Below, piece by piece: positions 23,851-37,700 of a stretch of DNA of 64,000 bases; within the stretch, counting starts at the first letter, position 1, and each line of letters starts with the position of its first letter. A program made the translations under genes and the position numbers. The DNA is taken from NCBI GenBank assembly GCA_947846985.1, contig CANTUZ010000001.1, positions 111,121,757-111,185,756 on the forward strand. Direction: 5' to 3'. Source of the DNA: Fratercula arctica. Lineage: Eukaryota; Chordata; Aves; Charadriiformes; Alcidae. The notes under the pieces were generated by a model, which saw nothing but the letters and a program-made list of their open reading frames with translations, searched no databases and was not told the origin of the DNA.

Positions 23851-26800
23851 CATGAACATTTCCAGTATGAAGGCTACACACGTTGCTTTGAAAGACTCTG
23901 AGCTCTCTTTCCTGTGTTCTCCATTTTTAGTTTACTCATGTTAATTTTTTAAATGAACAGTTTTTCCATGCGATATAGTCATAGCATTCATATTTCTACT
24001 AAAATAGAAGTAATGAGAACATGTAAAGAATGGTCAGGGAGAAATCTAAGAAGGTTCAAATAATTTTTTGAGACTTTCAAATTATTCTCATTGGTAATAT
24101 TTTAAGGCTCTAAGACAAATCTGCTTCTGAATATTACTACTCCTCCTAGAATTCCTCTGCCACATTGGCAGAGCTGATAGGAGTTGAATTTTACTGATAT
24201 TCTAATGGCTTGAATTTTTCCTGTGCTGTTCTTTTTGCCACATTAAACCATTTTTATTTCCCTTGTATCTTTTAAATGTATGAGATTACTATAATAGACA
24301 ATAACTAATTCTTAGTCATAACAGACAGTTTGGCAGTGAATTCACAGGTTACCATCCTACCCACTCAAAGTGAGCGAATGTGGTACTGGCCATAGTGAAA
24401 GTTTAATATATATCTCTATAGTGTGCCAAATGATCAAAACATGAAGCAACATTACTGGGAGGAACATTACCTGCTTGGTATCCCCTATTCATAAGCAATG
24501 CTGAAGCGATTCCTCTACTCAGTTCCTTCATGTACCGAAAATATTCACATACTGCTTAAAATGTTAGCAAGTATGAAACTCATCCTTCCTTTTTCACACC
24601 CTTCTAGGAATGAGAGCAGTTGAAGTGATGCCTGCACTCCAGTCAACAAATCAGTCACTAGGCCATTGGCAGGGGCCAGTTGTCCTTTGTGGCCCCCAGA
24701 CACCCCTCTGACCTTTATAGGCATGCCGAAACAGGTCCATAAATCTATTTGGGGACTTAGTTCCTAATGATTATTACAAATTGGGATAACTCATCTGTTT
24801 TGTTTAGCTTGTAGGTTGTTCAGAAATGGCCTGAATCTTCACACACTATCCAACACCTACCGTAACTGAACTCATCGTAGTCAAGGCCTTCTATCACGAT
24901 CCAAATTCAAATAAAATAACCACACCCAGCAGAACAAGCTGCAGGAGTTGGATTCAGTTGCCACAGCTGGAGTGATTCTGGCCCTCCGTGTCTAGCAGCA
25001 CTTCAGCTCACCATACTGCAACTATTCAGTCTTCTCTTTCTCGACACCATCTCTCTTTGCATTGTCTCTCATGTTGGTCGCCTTAGTTGGTTGTTCTCAA
25101 CCCATTTAATCTTTTATGCAGGAGACGTTTAGGAACACAAAACAGAGGATGTTCCAGGAGTACGGGGCTTTTCAGATATTTGGTCAGAGGCAATTTATTA
25201 AAATTCAAAAAGTCCAGATATTCTGCAAATAGATGCAGTAGTGCCAGAGGATGTGTCATAAAATAATGATTTAAGGCATGTATACATACTTATGCAACAC
25301 ACATATTTGTCTGTTGTAGAGATAACTTTCTTCAAAGCAACATAGCTGTGATAAGTTGATCATGACAACTCAAGAGTCAGAGGAAAAGAGGAAGCTCTAA
25401 AGAATGAATTAACATCTTTCAAGTGGATGTGTACTTAAAAATTATTGTAGCATAACAGATATTCATCCTTGTGTGCCTAGATACAGAATCTTTTTCCTCA
25501 ATAACTGATATTGTTCATATGGGCTATGAAAGCAAATTTTCAGGTGTTCTTCATATGCATGTATCATCTTGAATGCATGCTCTGCCATGAGTTGCTTCAG
25601 AATTGCAGGACTTTCCTTCTTGTGTATATAGTCAGTATAGCAAATAAAAGCACTAACTATGAAGAGCATCCCATTTATCAAATACTATGTGCAAAGAGAT
25701 GATAAATCCAGAACAACACCAGTGGATTTCTCAAAGCCTTCAGAAGCATCAACCATATAGAGTCCATGACCTGGACCTGGACCCTCAGAGGAAAGTGGAA
25801 ATAGCAATAAAATGACAACAGAAGTCCACTTTGAAGTTGAAGTTGCCCTGGAGAATGTTAGTTGTCAGCCACTTTAAGTTTAATTCCTATCTATGTGTTC
25901 TGTTATGTGAAACTATCCTGCATCTGGGAAGCTTCGGCATCAAGTTTAGATGGGACTATTTCAAACGCACTGTGTATGCACTGAATCATAATCATGTTTC
26001 AGTCAGACAAGTGCTTAAGAACACATTTGAAATAAAAGTGAAAGCAAGATAAATTTTTGATCTAGGGAACAAACACTATGACAAGAAAAAATGGCTCAGT
26101 TCATATCTGAAACAAAAAAGATATTCACCAACTATTAACATGAAATGTTATATATATTGAAAAGTCAAGTTCTTTCACCATAAGATATGATAAAGGCAAA
26201 ATGATTCATGTATCAACCTGACTTAAGCGTGTCATTATTATTCTTTATTCGGGAGAATACAGATCATTTCCACATTAGAGGTCTACAACTCTAGATGAAT
26301 ATCACCTGACTTCCTTATCCCTATTTATGCAATTTTGCATAGGAATGTCACAATGAACTTCTAAGTTACATCAACCTGAAATATCTAAAATGTCAAATAT
26401 CTAGTTTAGTATATATTTTAGCCTGTGCAAGTCTGGAGGGTAAGACTACTATATAACAAGTATCAGAACAATCAGACTAAACCCAGGATACCTGCTGTAA
26501 GATCGCTAACATGGTAGAGGATATTGGCCCTTTTCTCTCATGCTGCTCTGCTCTGTAATCAAAGAGGGCAGAACACAGGACTGCCAGTTTTGCCAGATTC
26601 AGAATGCTGGCCGATAAAGCAGCACCATATTCAGGGACTCTACCCCTAACCCAGGATCTGTTTATCAATACGTATGGCCTATATTTTTTAATTGTAAATA
26701 TCTATTTTAAAACTTACTAGACAAGTCTAGAATGGATTTAATCTTCTGCTATAATATACCTTGAGCAGACACTCAATCTAATGTGGAATGAATTTAAGGC

Positions 26801-28691
26801 AGGGGAAGCATGGATCTTACTCTTTGGTCTGGATCTACCTGTACAAGAAAAGGAAGTTTCCAAAACATCCCTGCAAATACAGCTGGAAAATCAGGCTTAT
26901 GAATCTATCCTGCATGAATGCTCGCTGGTACCAACAGGACAGGGAGCAATGAATTCTTTTAAGCAGAATCTTAAATGTTGTTGACTAAATATGGATTCCA
27001 AAGGGGACTGTAAAAGTGGTAATTTATCTCTAAGTTACTTAAGAGATGCTGAGTTTCAGATACCAAAATAAAATTGCCTGAGAGTTTCTTGCTGATACTG
27101 TACATATTCCAGATTATGACAAAAAAGCCTTACCCTTATCTACCAGATTTATTAAATCGAACATCGGTCTATGCTCAGACATTTAAGGGCTTGCCATTCA
27201 TCTTCAGTAAGTCTAGGAAAACATTCGCTTTTCTGTGTCTCAGCACAGGTGAGGAATTCCACCACCCTCAAACACCCCCAGTCTGCAAAATGCATCTATG
27301 AATTAATTCAAGCCGTATTAAAAACAAAAAAAAAGGTATTTGTTTCTTCAGAGCAAAATGTCTGTACAGAATGCAACAGACTCTGTGACGGCAATAGTAT
27401 CTGCTTAGGTAAAATGTCAGGCAAAAGGACGCACTTCATGCCACCACACAGCTGGAACAGCACATGGTGCCTCTCCAGTTCTAAAGGCAGTATTGCCCAA
27501 AGGCCTAGGCTCTTCTGAGGAGTGGCACTCCTGTTCCTTCATCATCTCATATCTTTCAGTACAAGTCTATTTAAAAGCCTCAAGGCTTGCCATCCTGGTG
27601 GAGGCTGCGAAAGTGGAGCAGAAAAAAACATTCAAATACATTTTAAAATACCAAGAAGGGCTTCATGGGGAAATAATGCACATGGAAAATAATTTGAAAC
27701 CTGTCTGCTCTCAGCATTCTTTTTCTAATTTTTCTCTTAAGTACAATAGCGACAATAGACTGACTCTAGAGGATTAAAAAGAGAAAAGAAAGCAAGCTGG
27801 TACGACTTTAATGTCATAGCTGTTTGAAACATTCACTTTTCATAGATGGCAAGGAGTTGCTGTTAATAATTTTATGACATTATTAATACCTTACATTAAA
27901 TTTGACCTAAATGTCTAAATCAACGCGCTTTAAAACCAGGGTTACGCCTTCATCTAGTAGCATATGAAGTCACATGCCTGATTTGACGGCGGTGAGTCAT
28001 CCCCTCTTATTCAGTGAGGCTATGCCCATAAAGAGCACTGCAGCAGTACATTAGAGACACCCAAGCTCATTCCAAGCGCAGTATACACCTGTGCAGAGCT
28101 CTTGGATTTCAAAAGCGTTGCAGCTGTGTTAGAAAGGTATCACGCTTTGCTGAACTGATATATTGTTTCTGGTTCTAAAAACGGAATATTGAACACTGCT
28201 GCAGGGATCTGATGCTGTTTGCTGGGATATGTACGAAGGCATCTAAATAAAACTAATCTGACATTCTTCACAACCCCATTTAAAGGCCTTGTCTGCAGTG
28301 GAAAACTACATCATGCTAGAACATGGCTTCAGGAATAGTAGGAATTAGGAGAGTTTTAAACACACCATATCAAGAAGGATTGCTAAATTTAGCAGTCAGA
28401 TAGTCATGGTTAATTCAAGGTTTAGTCTTTGCTAAGACTGGGCATAACCTGTTTGAAGAGATTGCTTTTTTTCAAAAGAAAGGAGTTCACTGTCTTAACA
28501 AGTAGTGACTAATTCAAAATACATTCCTTGCAAAAACAAATGAAGCCTTGCACTACTACAGGTCTTTAGGTCAAGGTACACTGTAGCCTTCAACATAATG
28601 TTTACCTCAACCTAATACTAAAATGCCAGCTTTTACTAAGGTTTTTTATTGTGTTGTTTACTGCATTATGTAATGCCTATAAACACTTTTC

Positions 28692-28709
28692 TTTTTTTTT
28701 TTTTTTTTT
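28692..28709. repeat. Poly(T) tract
   Basis: An uninterrupted run of 18 T about 105 bases upstream of the GC-box motif at 28814. Confidence 0.85.
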
Positions 28710-28813
28710 CTACTGTGGGTCTGTGCGTTTGCTCTGTGCGTGCAGTCACATCTAACATTGCCTTCATTACTTGACCCGAGTGGGTGCTCCAGCATGTTGT
28801 GATTTTTACTAAA

Positions 28814-28826
28814 GGGCGGGGATTGG
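28814..28826. promoter_or_regulatory. GC box abutting inverted CCAAT (candidate)
   Basis: gggcgggg (28814-28821) is a consensus Sp1-type GC box and is directly followed by attgg (28822-28826), a CCAAT box on the minus strand. The flanks (about 28715-28870) are GC-richer than the neighbourhood with a few CpGs. There is no TATA box or recognisable transcript. It could be an enhancer or a weak promoter of a non-coding RNA, or chance. Confidence 0.25.
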
Positions 28827-31800
28827 GCAGGTCACACACGCTCTGCTAACTCCTCCAGCTCCCCGAAGAATGCAGGAAGAGAAGCCTCTGCAAAGGCAAG
28901 TAATTATAAAGCTGCATAAAGCTCTGTATGGAGTCATACACTCCTTACCATGCACAAAGCACAGAAACTAACAAAAAGAATGATTCCAAGCAAGACAGAA
29001 TAGACCAAGCTAAAAAATAAAAAATATCCTTTCAAGTTTTAGCCTGATTTCATCATTCTGTATGTAAGACTCTCTTTAGATCTAGCACCTGTAATGCCAG
29101 TTTTAGGGGTATTTCATATTTAGCTTCCCAGAGTATGACAGTGTTCAGTGATTTATATGTAGATTCTGTTGCAGTGAAAATCAGGACAAGAGCTACTATT
29201 CAGACTTTTGATGGAAACCAGCCAAATGTAATTATAAATGGAATTAGGAAGAGTCATCTACTTCTACCCATCTATTCTGAGATTTTATTGGCAAAAAAAC
29301 GGTAAGGAAGATAACAAGCATGCTGAGAATCTCTGTTAGGCATTTCTACACATCTTTTACTCTCCCCCCCCCTTTTTGTTTTTAAAAAAAAAGCCTTCTT
29401 TCAATAGTGCCTGCCTGAAAGAACAAATCTTTTCTATCTTTCTTTTAAAAAACAACAGTGTATAGTTAGGTCCTAAAGGGGTCGAAAAGTCAACGCATGT
29501 ATCATAGAGAAATGAACTATTTCCTACAATGTAGTAATTAGGAGGCTGAAGTTTCTCATTGCTGCCACTCTGTGCACATATGATGATCCCAAATGAACAG
29601 CCTATATTTTAAAACACCACACAAAGTGAATTTCCAGCAGAGCTACAGAAAGATTGGGAAAAATCACCTTGCAAGGCAGTTCACTTTATTTTTAAAAGCT
29701 CACCAAGGTCACAAGCCCAAGGAAAGCTTAATTAAAGTCGATGGAAGATGCAGAAGCGAGGCGGAAAGAATAAGATGGCAAGAAAAATCATTTTTAAAAA
29801 CATATTAGATTATGTGAAGCCAGAGAGGCTTGACACCATCGATTTCAGAAATGGGTTAAAGATAAGGAACCAAGTATTGTAGGAATTACAATGAGGTAAA
29901 GCAGGCTGGGAACATCTGCTACACACATCCTCTTTCTAATTCCGAGAGATACAAGGAAGGCTAAAACTTAAGGGTGCCTAAACCCAATAGGCTTTCATTA
30001 GGAGTCACATACTTAATTTCCAGGGCTCCAATGAAAAAAAAACACAACAGACCACTCATGTTACCGAGCAAATGTTTTAGACTTTCTTCTTGTAAATTTC
30101 TAGTAAAAATCACAATATTTTTTTCCCCATACACCCTGCTACCGCATTGTTTTGCACACCCTACTCTATCTCCCACTATTAGTCATGGAAAAGATGTAAT
30201 CATAATTATTTCCTGTCCAAGAAGACAAAGGTAGCTTTTCAACAAGCTGAGAAGCTGCCTCAGGATACAATAGCAAATGAAACAACACACAAGCTGTACT
30301 AGCACTTATTACACATAAAAATATTGGCAACACATGATACTTTCATGAATCTTCTCCTCATCATCATCGTCCAGCAACCAAGAGACCTCCACAGGTAATA
30401 CGGAGTTACATTTAAAGCAGTCTTTTATAAAACTGCATCTTAAACTGACTTGGATGACATGAGGTCAATGCTCAAAGGCGTAATCCCATCAACAGAGCAA
30501 TTTTCATTATCTGGGTGAAGATTTTGCATCTTAACCTCTAACACGCTCAACCCCTCTCAGCACTCGTTGTCCGCTAGTGCCTTATGCTGCAGATAGCAAC
30601 GTGACAGAGGGACAAAAGCTGAATTCAAAACAAAGAATGGAAGCACCTGACACGCTGTCTGACAGCTATAGTTAGCAAGGCCAACTACAAACTTTGGAAA
30701 CCAGCATAAAGAAAAGCTCTATAAGAGCTTGTGCAGAAACGCAGAGGTGTCTGGGAGCCCACACACCACTGACCTCAGTGGCTAGGTGCATTTGTAGAAT
30801 AAAGATGGGGAAGGGTCCTCATCCAAGGAACTCCTGAGGATTTCCCAGGAAGTTTTCAGATGAAAGATGAATAGGATTATTCCCTTGCTTTTTAAATAGC
30901 ACAACACTGATTGCTCTTTTCGGCAAAGCATTTGAAAATGCAGTTCAGTTTTTTATAATGCAGAGCTAGAGACTCCGGAGGAAGCAGAAGAGCTGTCTGA
31001 TCCTAGCATGTTAACTGCTTTTTAGCTCGAGGCTGTGCTGGCTTGAGGAATATTAGATTTGCAATCAATTTTACTAGCCCCTCTGTTGTTTTCCAGATCC
31101 GCAGATTGAATATTAGTTTCACACAGTAATACTTAATCTGAATAAAATATAAGTAGTTAAGAATTACACAAACATTTAATTATTATTTTTTTTTAAAAAG
31201 TGGATGATTTGAAGGGCTGTATGTATACCAAAATCTACCACACCTTTTCTTACAGTGTTGCTTCCTTTCAGGAGAATGCAACTCTTGCTTGATAGCCAGA
31301 AGAAATAAGAGAATGAAGAAATTACATCCACCTGAAAATACTGGAGGACTTTGAAGTGATCTGATTGCTCTTAAAATTATCTGTCTGATTATTAGCAAAG
31401 GAAAGAATTTAGCCAAATACCAATATTGCAATAAGTTCAAGACTACTACATTTATGAAACACATAAATGGCCTGTCTTCTCATGTTCACCATCAGTCATG
31501 ATACTCTCATTACTCCTGAAGGAAGCCATTACCTCTCAAGTAGCACATGAACTATATATTTTCTACTGCCATTTGTCCCATACATAGGCTATGTACAACA
31601 AACAATTAAGTAAATGAATTATTCACAAACTTATTTTTATGAATTTGACTGCAGCCTGTAATTATTTGGAGATCTTATGTCAGCAACATTTGGCCTATGA
31701 CATGCTTGAAAACAGTATTTAGAGAATTAATATTGCTGTTTGTAGTAGGTCACCTTAGGATGTTCCCACTCTTTTCTTTCTTGATGATACACTTCATTAT

Positions 31801-33080
31801 TTTTAAGTACACTCACGGAGGAAAGAGAATGAAGCAAAGGCAATTAAGGGAAGCCAGCTTAATAGATTAAAAAGTTTGAGGGCGTTGGGTTTTTCTTTTT
31901 AAGATATTCCAAAACTGTGTCTTCCTAGGCCTCTTTAAATATCTGTGGCCAGTTGTTTTGGATTATTCTAGGAAAGTTAGCTGCAACCCTTAATGTTCAG
32001 ACTTTCTCTCACTGCATGGATACCTGTACTTGTTACTTGGAGTCCAGCCTACTTAAAAGGTTTCTCCTTCAGCTGATGTGGGGCTGTGTGATGAGGTGCC
32101 TGGCCACCCAGAGGTACCTCTCGCTATGGCATGGTGACACCTTTGGCAACTCTGGTCCTGGACATGCATTCCTGGCCCCATCATGTCTCTCAGCACTGTA
32201 GGGTAACTTTTAATGGAGGTACCTGGTGAGCTGACCAGAGCTATCTAACGCCCTGTTCAAGAGGGATCTATGCTTAATCCAAACTTGCTCGCTGCTGTGG
32301 CCTGGGGAGCTGCTTGACCCAGACCGCAGTCCAAGGGGAGAATCCTCCTCCTCACAGACTCCTCTGTCAGCATGATGCAGCAGCTCTTTGCTTGCATATG
32401 AAGAGCATGCATAAATACTTTGGTCTTCAGAGTCCTACTGTTCACTACTGTTCATCAGTAGTGCTGTGACAAACTAGCTGATTGACTGTGTCCCCAGTCT
32501 TCCCTGAGGAACTAAAGGGAATCACCCACAGGCATTACAAAAATATCTTCTTGCAGAACCTCTGGAAGAGCGTATTTCAGTGAAAATTTTCTTGGTTCGA
32601 ATAAGGATTCTCTCTTTGTGTTGATATGTCTTCCTTATTCATTGGCAGATACCACCTGCACACAAGTGACAAAAACCGGCAAAGGCTGTGCAGGAAGAGA
32701 GAGGGAATTTGTTTGAACACATCCTCCTAGATCTTCTTTAGATAGATATTCAAGGACAAGATTCAAATTGTTATCAATACCATGTCCTTCCCAGACCATC
32801 AAGATAGTTCTGATTGGGAAGAAGTGAATATTGGATAGACAGAAAGAGAGATAGTATAGAAAAAACACAATGAAGATAAAACAGTCACCCTAGGGAAGGA
32901 TATGAAAGAATTTTTACAATGAGACCGTTAAATATTTGATCTAGAGATTTCTATAATTATTCTAAAGAGCAAAATATTACAGATGTCTCACTATCGGAGA
33001 TACTGAATTACTATATGGAGTATTGAACTGGTATGTGGAGATATGCCACGGTGGTAGTTGGGACAGCAAGGAACTGATTT

Positions 33081-33305
33081 TCATAGAATCATTTAGATTG
33101 GACAAGACCTTTAAGATCATTGAGTCTAACCATTGACATAACACTGACAAGTCCACCACTAAACCATGTTCCTAAGTCCCATGTCTACACATCTTTTAAA
33201 TGCCTCCGGGGATGGTGACCCAAACACTTCCCTGGGCAAACTGTTCCAGTGCTTGGCAACCCTTTCAGTGAAGAAATTTTTCCTAACATCATGGCCCATT
33301 CCTAC
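33081..33305 (-). mobile_element. CR1 LINE fragment, 3' end
   Basis: The plus strand starts with tcatagaatcatttagattgg, the reverse complement of a CR1 3' end, and continues with caagacctttaagatcat, ccaccactaaaccatgttcc and ccctgggcaaactgttccagtg. Read on the minus strand, the element gives the end of ORF2 (peptide KHWNSLPREVFGSPSPEAFK), a stop at 33161-33159 and about 80 bases of 3' UTR. CR1 is the dominant avian LINE and is usually 5'-truncated on insertion, as here. The aagacctttaagatcat form differs from the other copies in this window, so it belongs to another subfamily. Confidence 0.9.
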
Positions 33306-34701
33306 TCTGAATTCTACCTAGGGAAGAGAGAGTGAGCAGCAGAAGTGAGAGAAAAGTGCCTTCTCACAAGTTTAATTGGAGAACCAAAAATCTATTACTT
33401 TTACCTGAAGTGGATTTGGTATACTATGAAACAGATTTCAACTTACAACCTAAAAATCTATTTCTCAAACTTTTGTACAAATAATATTTCGCTTACACGA
33501 ATACAAATATTTGTGAAAAGATGAACATAAAAAGCAAGAAAACAAGGCCAACTCTTTCACCTTCCAAATAATTCCAAATATTTGTGATTTATCTTCCATA
33601 TTATTTGCCCAGCTTTAAGTTTAAGCTTAAAGTCTAACTATTCACAGCCTTTAGGGGAAAACACAGATTTCTGTTCCAGGTTCTGTTACAGCAATGCTCT
33701 GCCTACTTCACCACAAAGAAGTTTTACCGTTTAGTTTGTTGAGCTCTATAATCCCTTGCTAGACTCTAAATATTGGACCTTCATTAAAAGACATAACCTT
33801 TTAAAGACACCTTAATTTTGCTTCTAGATATTAAGCTGGCACAGTGGACAGACAGCTTTGGCTTTTTATGTTTTTCATGGGATGCTTCATTTAAAATCTC
33901 CCATGTCAGGCTCAGGCAGTTCTCACAGTACTCCATAATGTGAAAATTTGCCACCAGGCACTGCCCTTATAACCTTTACTCTTAACACTGATGATTAAAT
34001 GAGAGACAAAAGCCACTTCTATTTTGTCTTTAGTTTTGATAGGGTAATGGATACAGTGCAATCTTAGTGAAAACTAGAGATGCAAAGCATGGTTTGATCC
34101 TGAAAGTCATTTCAGTGCTGGAAGTGGATGCTTTCTGGAATAATGCCCAGTGAACTGCAACTTTCACAAAGTCAAGAGACTGTCCTATTAAATCTAAAAG
34201 GTTATTTTGGCTGGTATACAGTAGATATTAAACTCAAAGTACAAAAGGCAGATTGACTTATTGGGACATTTATCTGCTGGAATGATAGTCCACCTTTCAC
34301 TCTGTTCTGCTGAACTACCACGCTCCTAATCAGATCTTTATGCCTATGGAGGTATATGAGTGACACAAGGCGAGTGTCAACACAGACATCCTAAGGCGCA
34401 TGGCAGAATTGTTATCACTTATTTTTCCCCATTTAGGAACTAAAAGCGCATATAGTGTTTAACACTTGACAGGAATATTCTTTTCTTTCCAGGATTGACT
34501 TTTATGCTGCGTGACCCATTCCTCTCTCTGGTATGAAGTTTTCTGCTCTGTTGTCCATGGTGAATTATGGAGAAGGCAGAACGTGATCTAAATTCTACCA
34601 AAACCCAAGATACACTTCTATAAACAGAGGAAAGGAGTTGCTCTGAAGCAAGTTACCTATTTTTTGAGCATTTGCACAGGACTTAGACCATTACCAGAAA
34701 C
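33306..34701. other. Non-coding stretch, nothing recognised
   Basis: AT-rich spacer between two CR1 fragments. I see no gene, RNA or named repeat in it. Confidence 0.6.
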
Positions 34702-34775
34702 CTCATAGAATCATAGAACCATAGGGTTGGAAGGGACCTCTGGAGATCATCTAGTCCAACCCCCATCAAGGATCC
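34702..34775 (-). mobile_element. Short CR1 LINE 3'-end fragment
   Basis: It starts catagaatcatagaaccatag (two copies of the CR1 terminal 8-mer in reverse complement), then ggttggaagggacctctggagatcatctagtccaa, the highly characteristic avian CR1 3' UTR. Similarity stops at about 34775, leaving only the last 75 bases or so. It shares its 3' UTR form with the copies at 57238 and 62746. Confidence 0.9.
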
Positions 34776-37700
34776 TCTTTTACTGTGCCCTGATGGCCCC
34801 AAATAGAACTTTGCACTCCACAACGTCCTAACCCTCCTCTGAGGAAAGGAGCCATACGTACACCAACCCTTTCTCTCCCTACCCCTCCTGTTTCTACAGG
34901 AAAGAAATCTTGCAAACTGGGCAAGAGCCACATAACAGCTGAGATGGTGACAGAGAGCCCAGGTCGCCCTGTGGAGTGCACTCAAAGGTCATATCGGACA
35001 AAAATTATTTGAGTTGGTCTTCTCCTCCACCAGACATAAAGACATGTAATTCCTCCTCCTAGGCTAGCATCTCACAGAAATAATTGTTGCAGAGCCAAGT
35101 ATTGCCCTCACTCGGTAGTCAGCAGAGAATACTAAGTCATCTGATTTCACAGATATCGGAGGTGCCACTTGGCCATCTCCATCCTCATTTTCCTCTCTCT
35201 TAGACTGAAAATGAGAATGAAACTGAAAAAGGAAATTAGCCCTTGGGTCACAAGTATGAACATGTGAACGGGATCTGTGTCACCAGTGCAAACAGCTTAT
35301 TTCTGCTCTTCCTTAAAAGCAGTCAAGAAAAGTAGTGTCAGATTCCTAAACCTTGTTCTTAGTTTTAATGAGCAAGAGAGAATAACACTGAAAGGACTTG
35401 TAAGTTTCAAGTTGCAATACATCAGGCTGTCAAAAACATTGGAATGCTACACACCCTGATCTTTTTTCACTCACCGTAGCACAGTCAGTACAATCATCTT
35501 GTTGCAGTAAATTGGGGAAAAAATATCAAGAGTAAATTAGGGTATAAAAGCTATAAAATCTGCACTGCAGGTTGTCCCATTTCCTCTTAACATTAAATAA
35601 ACGAATATTATGAAAGAATTAAATAAGGATGTGATTTTTTAACAATCTTATTTCTTCTTTCCACAGTATTGCAAATATGTTTGGTGCACAGCCATGACAT
35701 GATCTGTAATACTATTGGTGACAAGGAAAAAAATAATATTAAAACTGGATGAGACCTGTAATTTTAGAACCAATACGTAACAGCAAACAAATATGATGGA
35801 AAATGCCAGGTTCAGTGGTTGTTTGCTTGCAAAAGCTATGAAGGTCATGAAAAACACTGGGTAAAATTTAGAAGGTGAGAATACATACTTGAAGAAAATG
35901 AAAAATTGCTATTCATGCAAATACCTTTCTAAGTCAGCACAAGATTTTCTTTGCATCTTTAAAGTGCTAAGTATACTCCACTAAAAATAATTAATGGCAA
36001 ATAATTTGAAAAACCTTACCTCTTTTCAGGTCCCTAGTGTTTATGCCACTTTTCAAAACTGCCAGGCTGAATTCATCTCCCTCTACTTGCTCACAGAAAC
36101 TCAAGAGCCCCATGTAGTGCTTGGATACTCCATCACCAAGATCCCTCTGTGGTATCAGAGGTATAAAACTAAGGAGACATGAAAAAATACAGGAATAAAC
36201 GAGTAAGATCTCATTTGGTATTGTCATTATTGTTAATAGGAAGAAAGTGAGAAGAAAATATTAGAAAAGCAGGCTGAGATGACATATTTGAAACTTTTAC
36301 TAAAATTAGTCAATTGTGAAAAAATAGGCTATCTTTTGTCAGTAATGGAACATTATTTTGGAAGCTGTGAGGTGTGTGTGAGTCCATGTCCTAAATAAAA
36401 GTTCACCGTTTCACAATTGGCACAATTGGGCTCTTAGAGGGTCTTGTAATACATAAACTTTAGTGCAGACTTTTTTTTTTTTTTTTAAATTGGTAGTTCA
36501 GACATAGCACTTACTTCCGTCAAGGTGACCAAAAGAACTATCCCTAAATTCCGTTGTCCACAGTTTATATCTCCAATAAGTTTTGGATTTTGCTCCTGAA
36601 GGGCTTTACAGTGAGCAATAAATGCTGATCTGCTAATGATTCTCCGTGGCTGCAGTCTGTTGTGGCTCTGGAACAGATGAAAAAATCTGCTGTGATTCAG
36701 TTAATATCTCTAAGCATATTACTCTTAACTGTTGGTTTGGAGCCTGGTTCTACTTTTAGTCAGCCCAATGGATTGCCAGTGAATCCACATGAACTAATTC
36801 TATTGTAAAAACTTACCTTCTGATAGTGCTTTTGCAGCGATAGTGATTTAAGGGTGCAAGCCAGATGAAGTTTTTAGAATTGTTGTTATTTCTTATTGGG
36901 CCAATATTAATCTTGTATACTGTCATTTCCACCAGCACCATTTATCCATAGAGAAGCTGGTGCTGGACTGGGGTTAATAGCTCAGTGCTTCTCCTTCTCA
37001 GTGTAAAATCAGAGGACTTGCCATTGGGTAAATCACATACATGTTTTTTCCTAGAAGTTGGACGAAACTATCATAGTAGACTATCCTCTACAAACACAAG
37101 CATTAGCGGAATGCAATGTAGATGTGCTCGTACCTGCCCTAAACTGTGAGGCAGATTCATGCTGTGGTGCAGTCCACAGTCCCAGTGCCCTCCACCCTCC
37201 CACTTGGTAGGAGATGCTCTGGATGCCTGCCAGCTCCATGACCTCACCTGGCTTCATCACCACAAAAACACATGGGGCACAGGAACACTCATGCCAAAGT
37301 CTCATCCTTAGGTAGACTTGGCGTGTGACTGAGGCACGTAACTCAGGAGCATGTGATTTCTTGATGCCACGTTGTAGATAAATCTTCAGTTGCCTTGTGT
37401 ATCTGTTTCCAGACTGAGTTGAAGGAATATTGTTTCCCAAGTAGATAGGCAAGTGTTTATGTGGCTGAATTATGCACAGAGGAGTACTTATGCACTATGG
37501 TAATGGAAGCCATAAAACCCCTAAAAACAGTTGCTTCTGTAATTAAATCATCCATCTCAGGAGACTCAAGAAAAAAAACTACAAATGGACACTTTTCAAA
37601 ATGAAGAAGAATTAAGCAGTAAATAAATGTTTAAAAACCACATAGGTTAAATGAGTTTTCCTTTAATAGACTGAATACCTTGCTCAAAAAAACCCCCAAA

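Larger units (their letters stand above)
21813..33080. other. Long non-coding stretch, simple repeats only
   Basis: No gene or interspersed repeat that I can name over about 11 kb. It contains several poly(A) tracts and one T tract (listed separately) and a C-run with A-run near 29365-29395. GC-richer unclassified parts lie at about 24590-25030 and 32070-32440. A frame of 115 codons at 27171-27518 (plus) shows no known domain. The distribution is typical of an intron or gene desert. Confidence 0.6.

Noticed and set aside
35190..35255. Possible reverse-complement MIR (gaaactg...cttgggtcaca)
   Set aside because: Only short scattered matches, without the ordered blocks seen in the other three MIR copies.
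37081..37452. Minus-strand frame of 123 codons
   Set aside because: No recognisable domain, no homologous peptide known to me, and a length within chance expectation for a slightly GC-richer segment.
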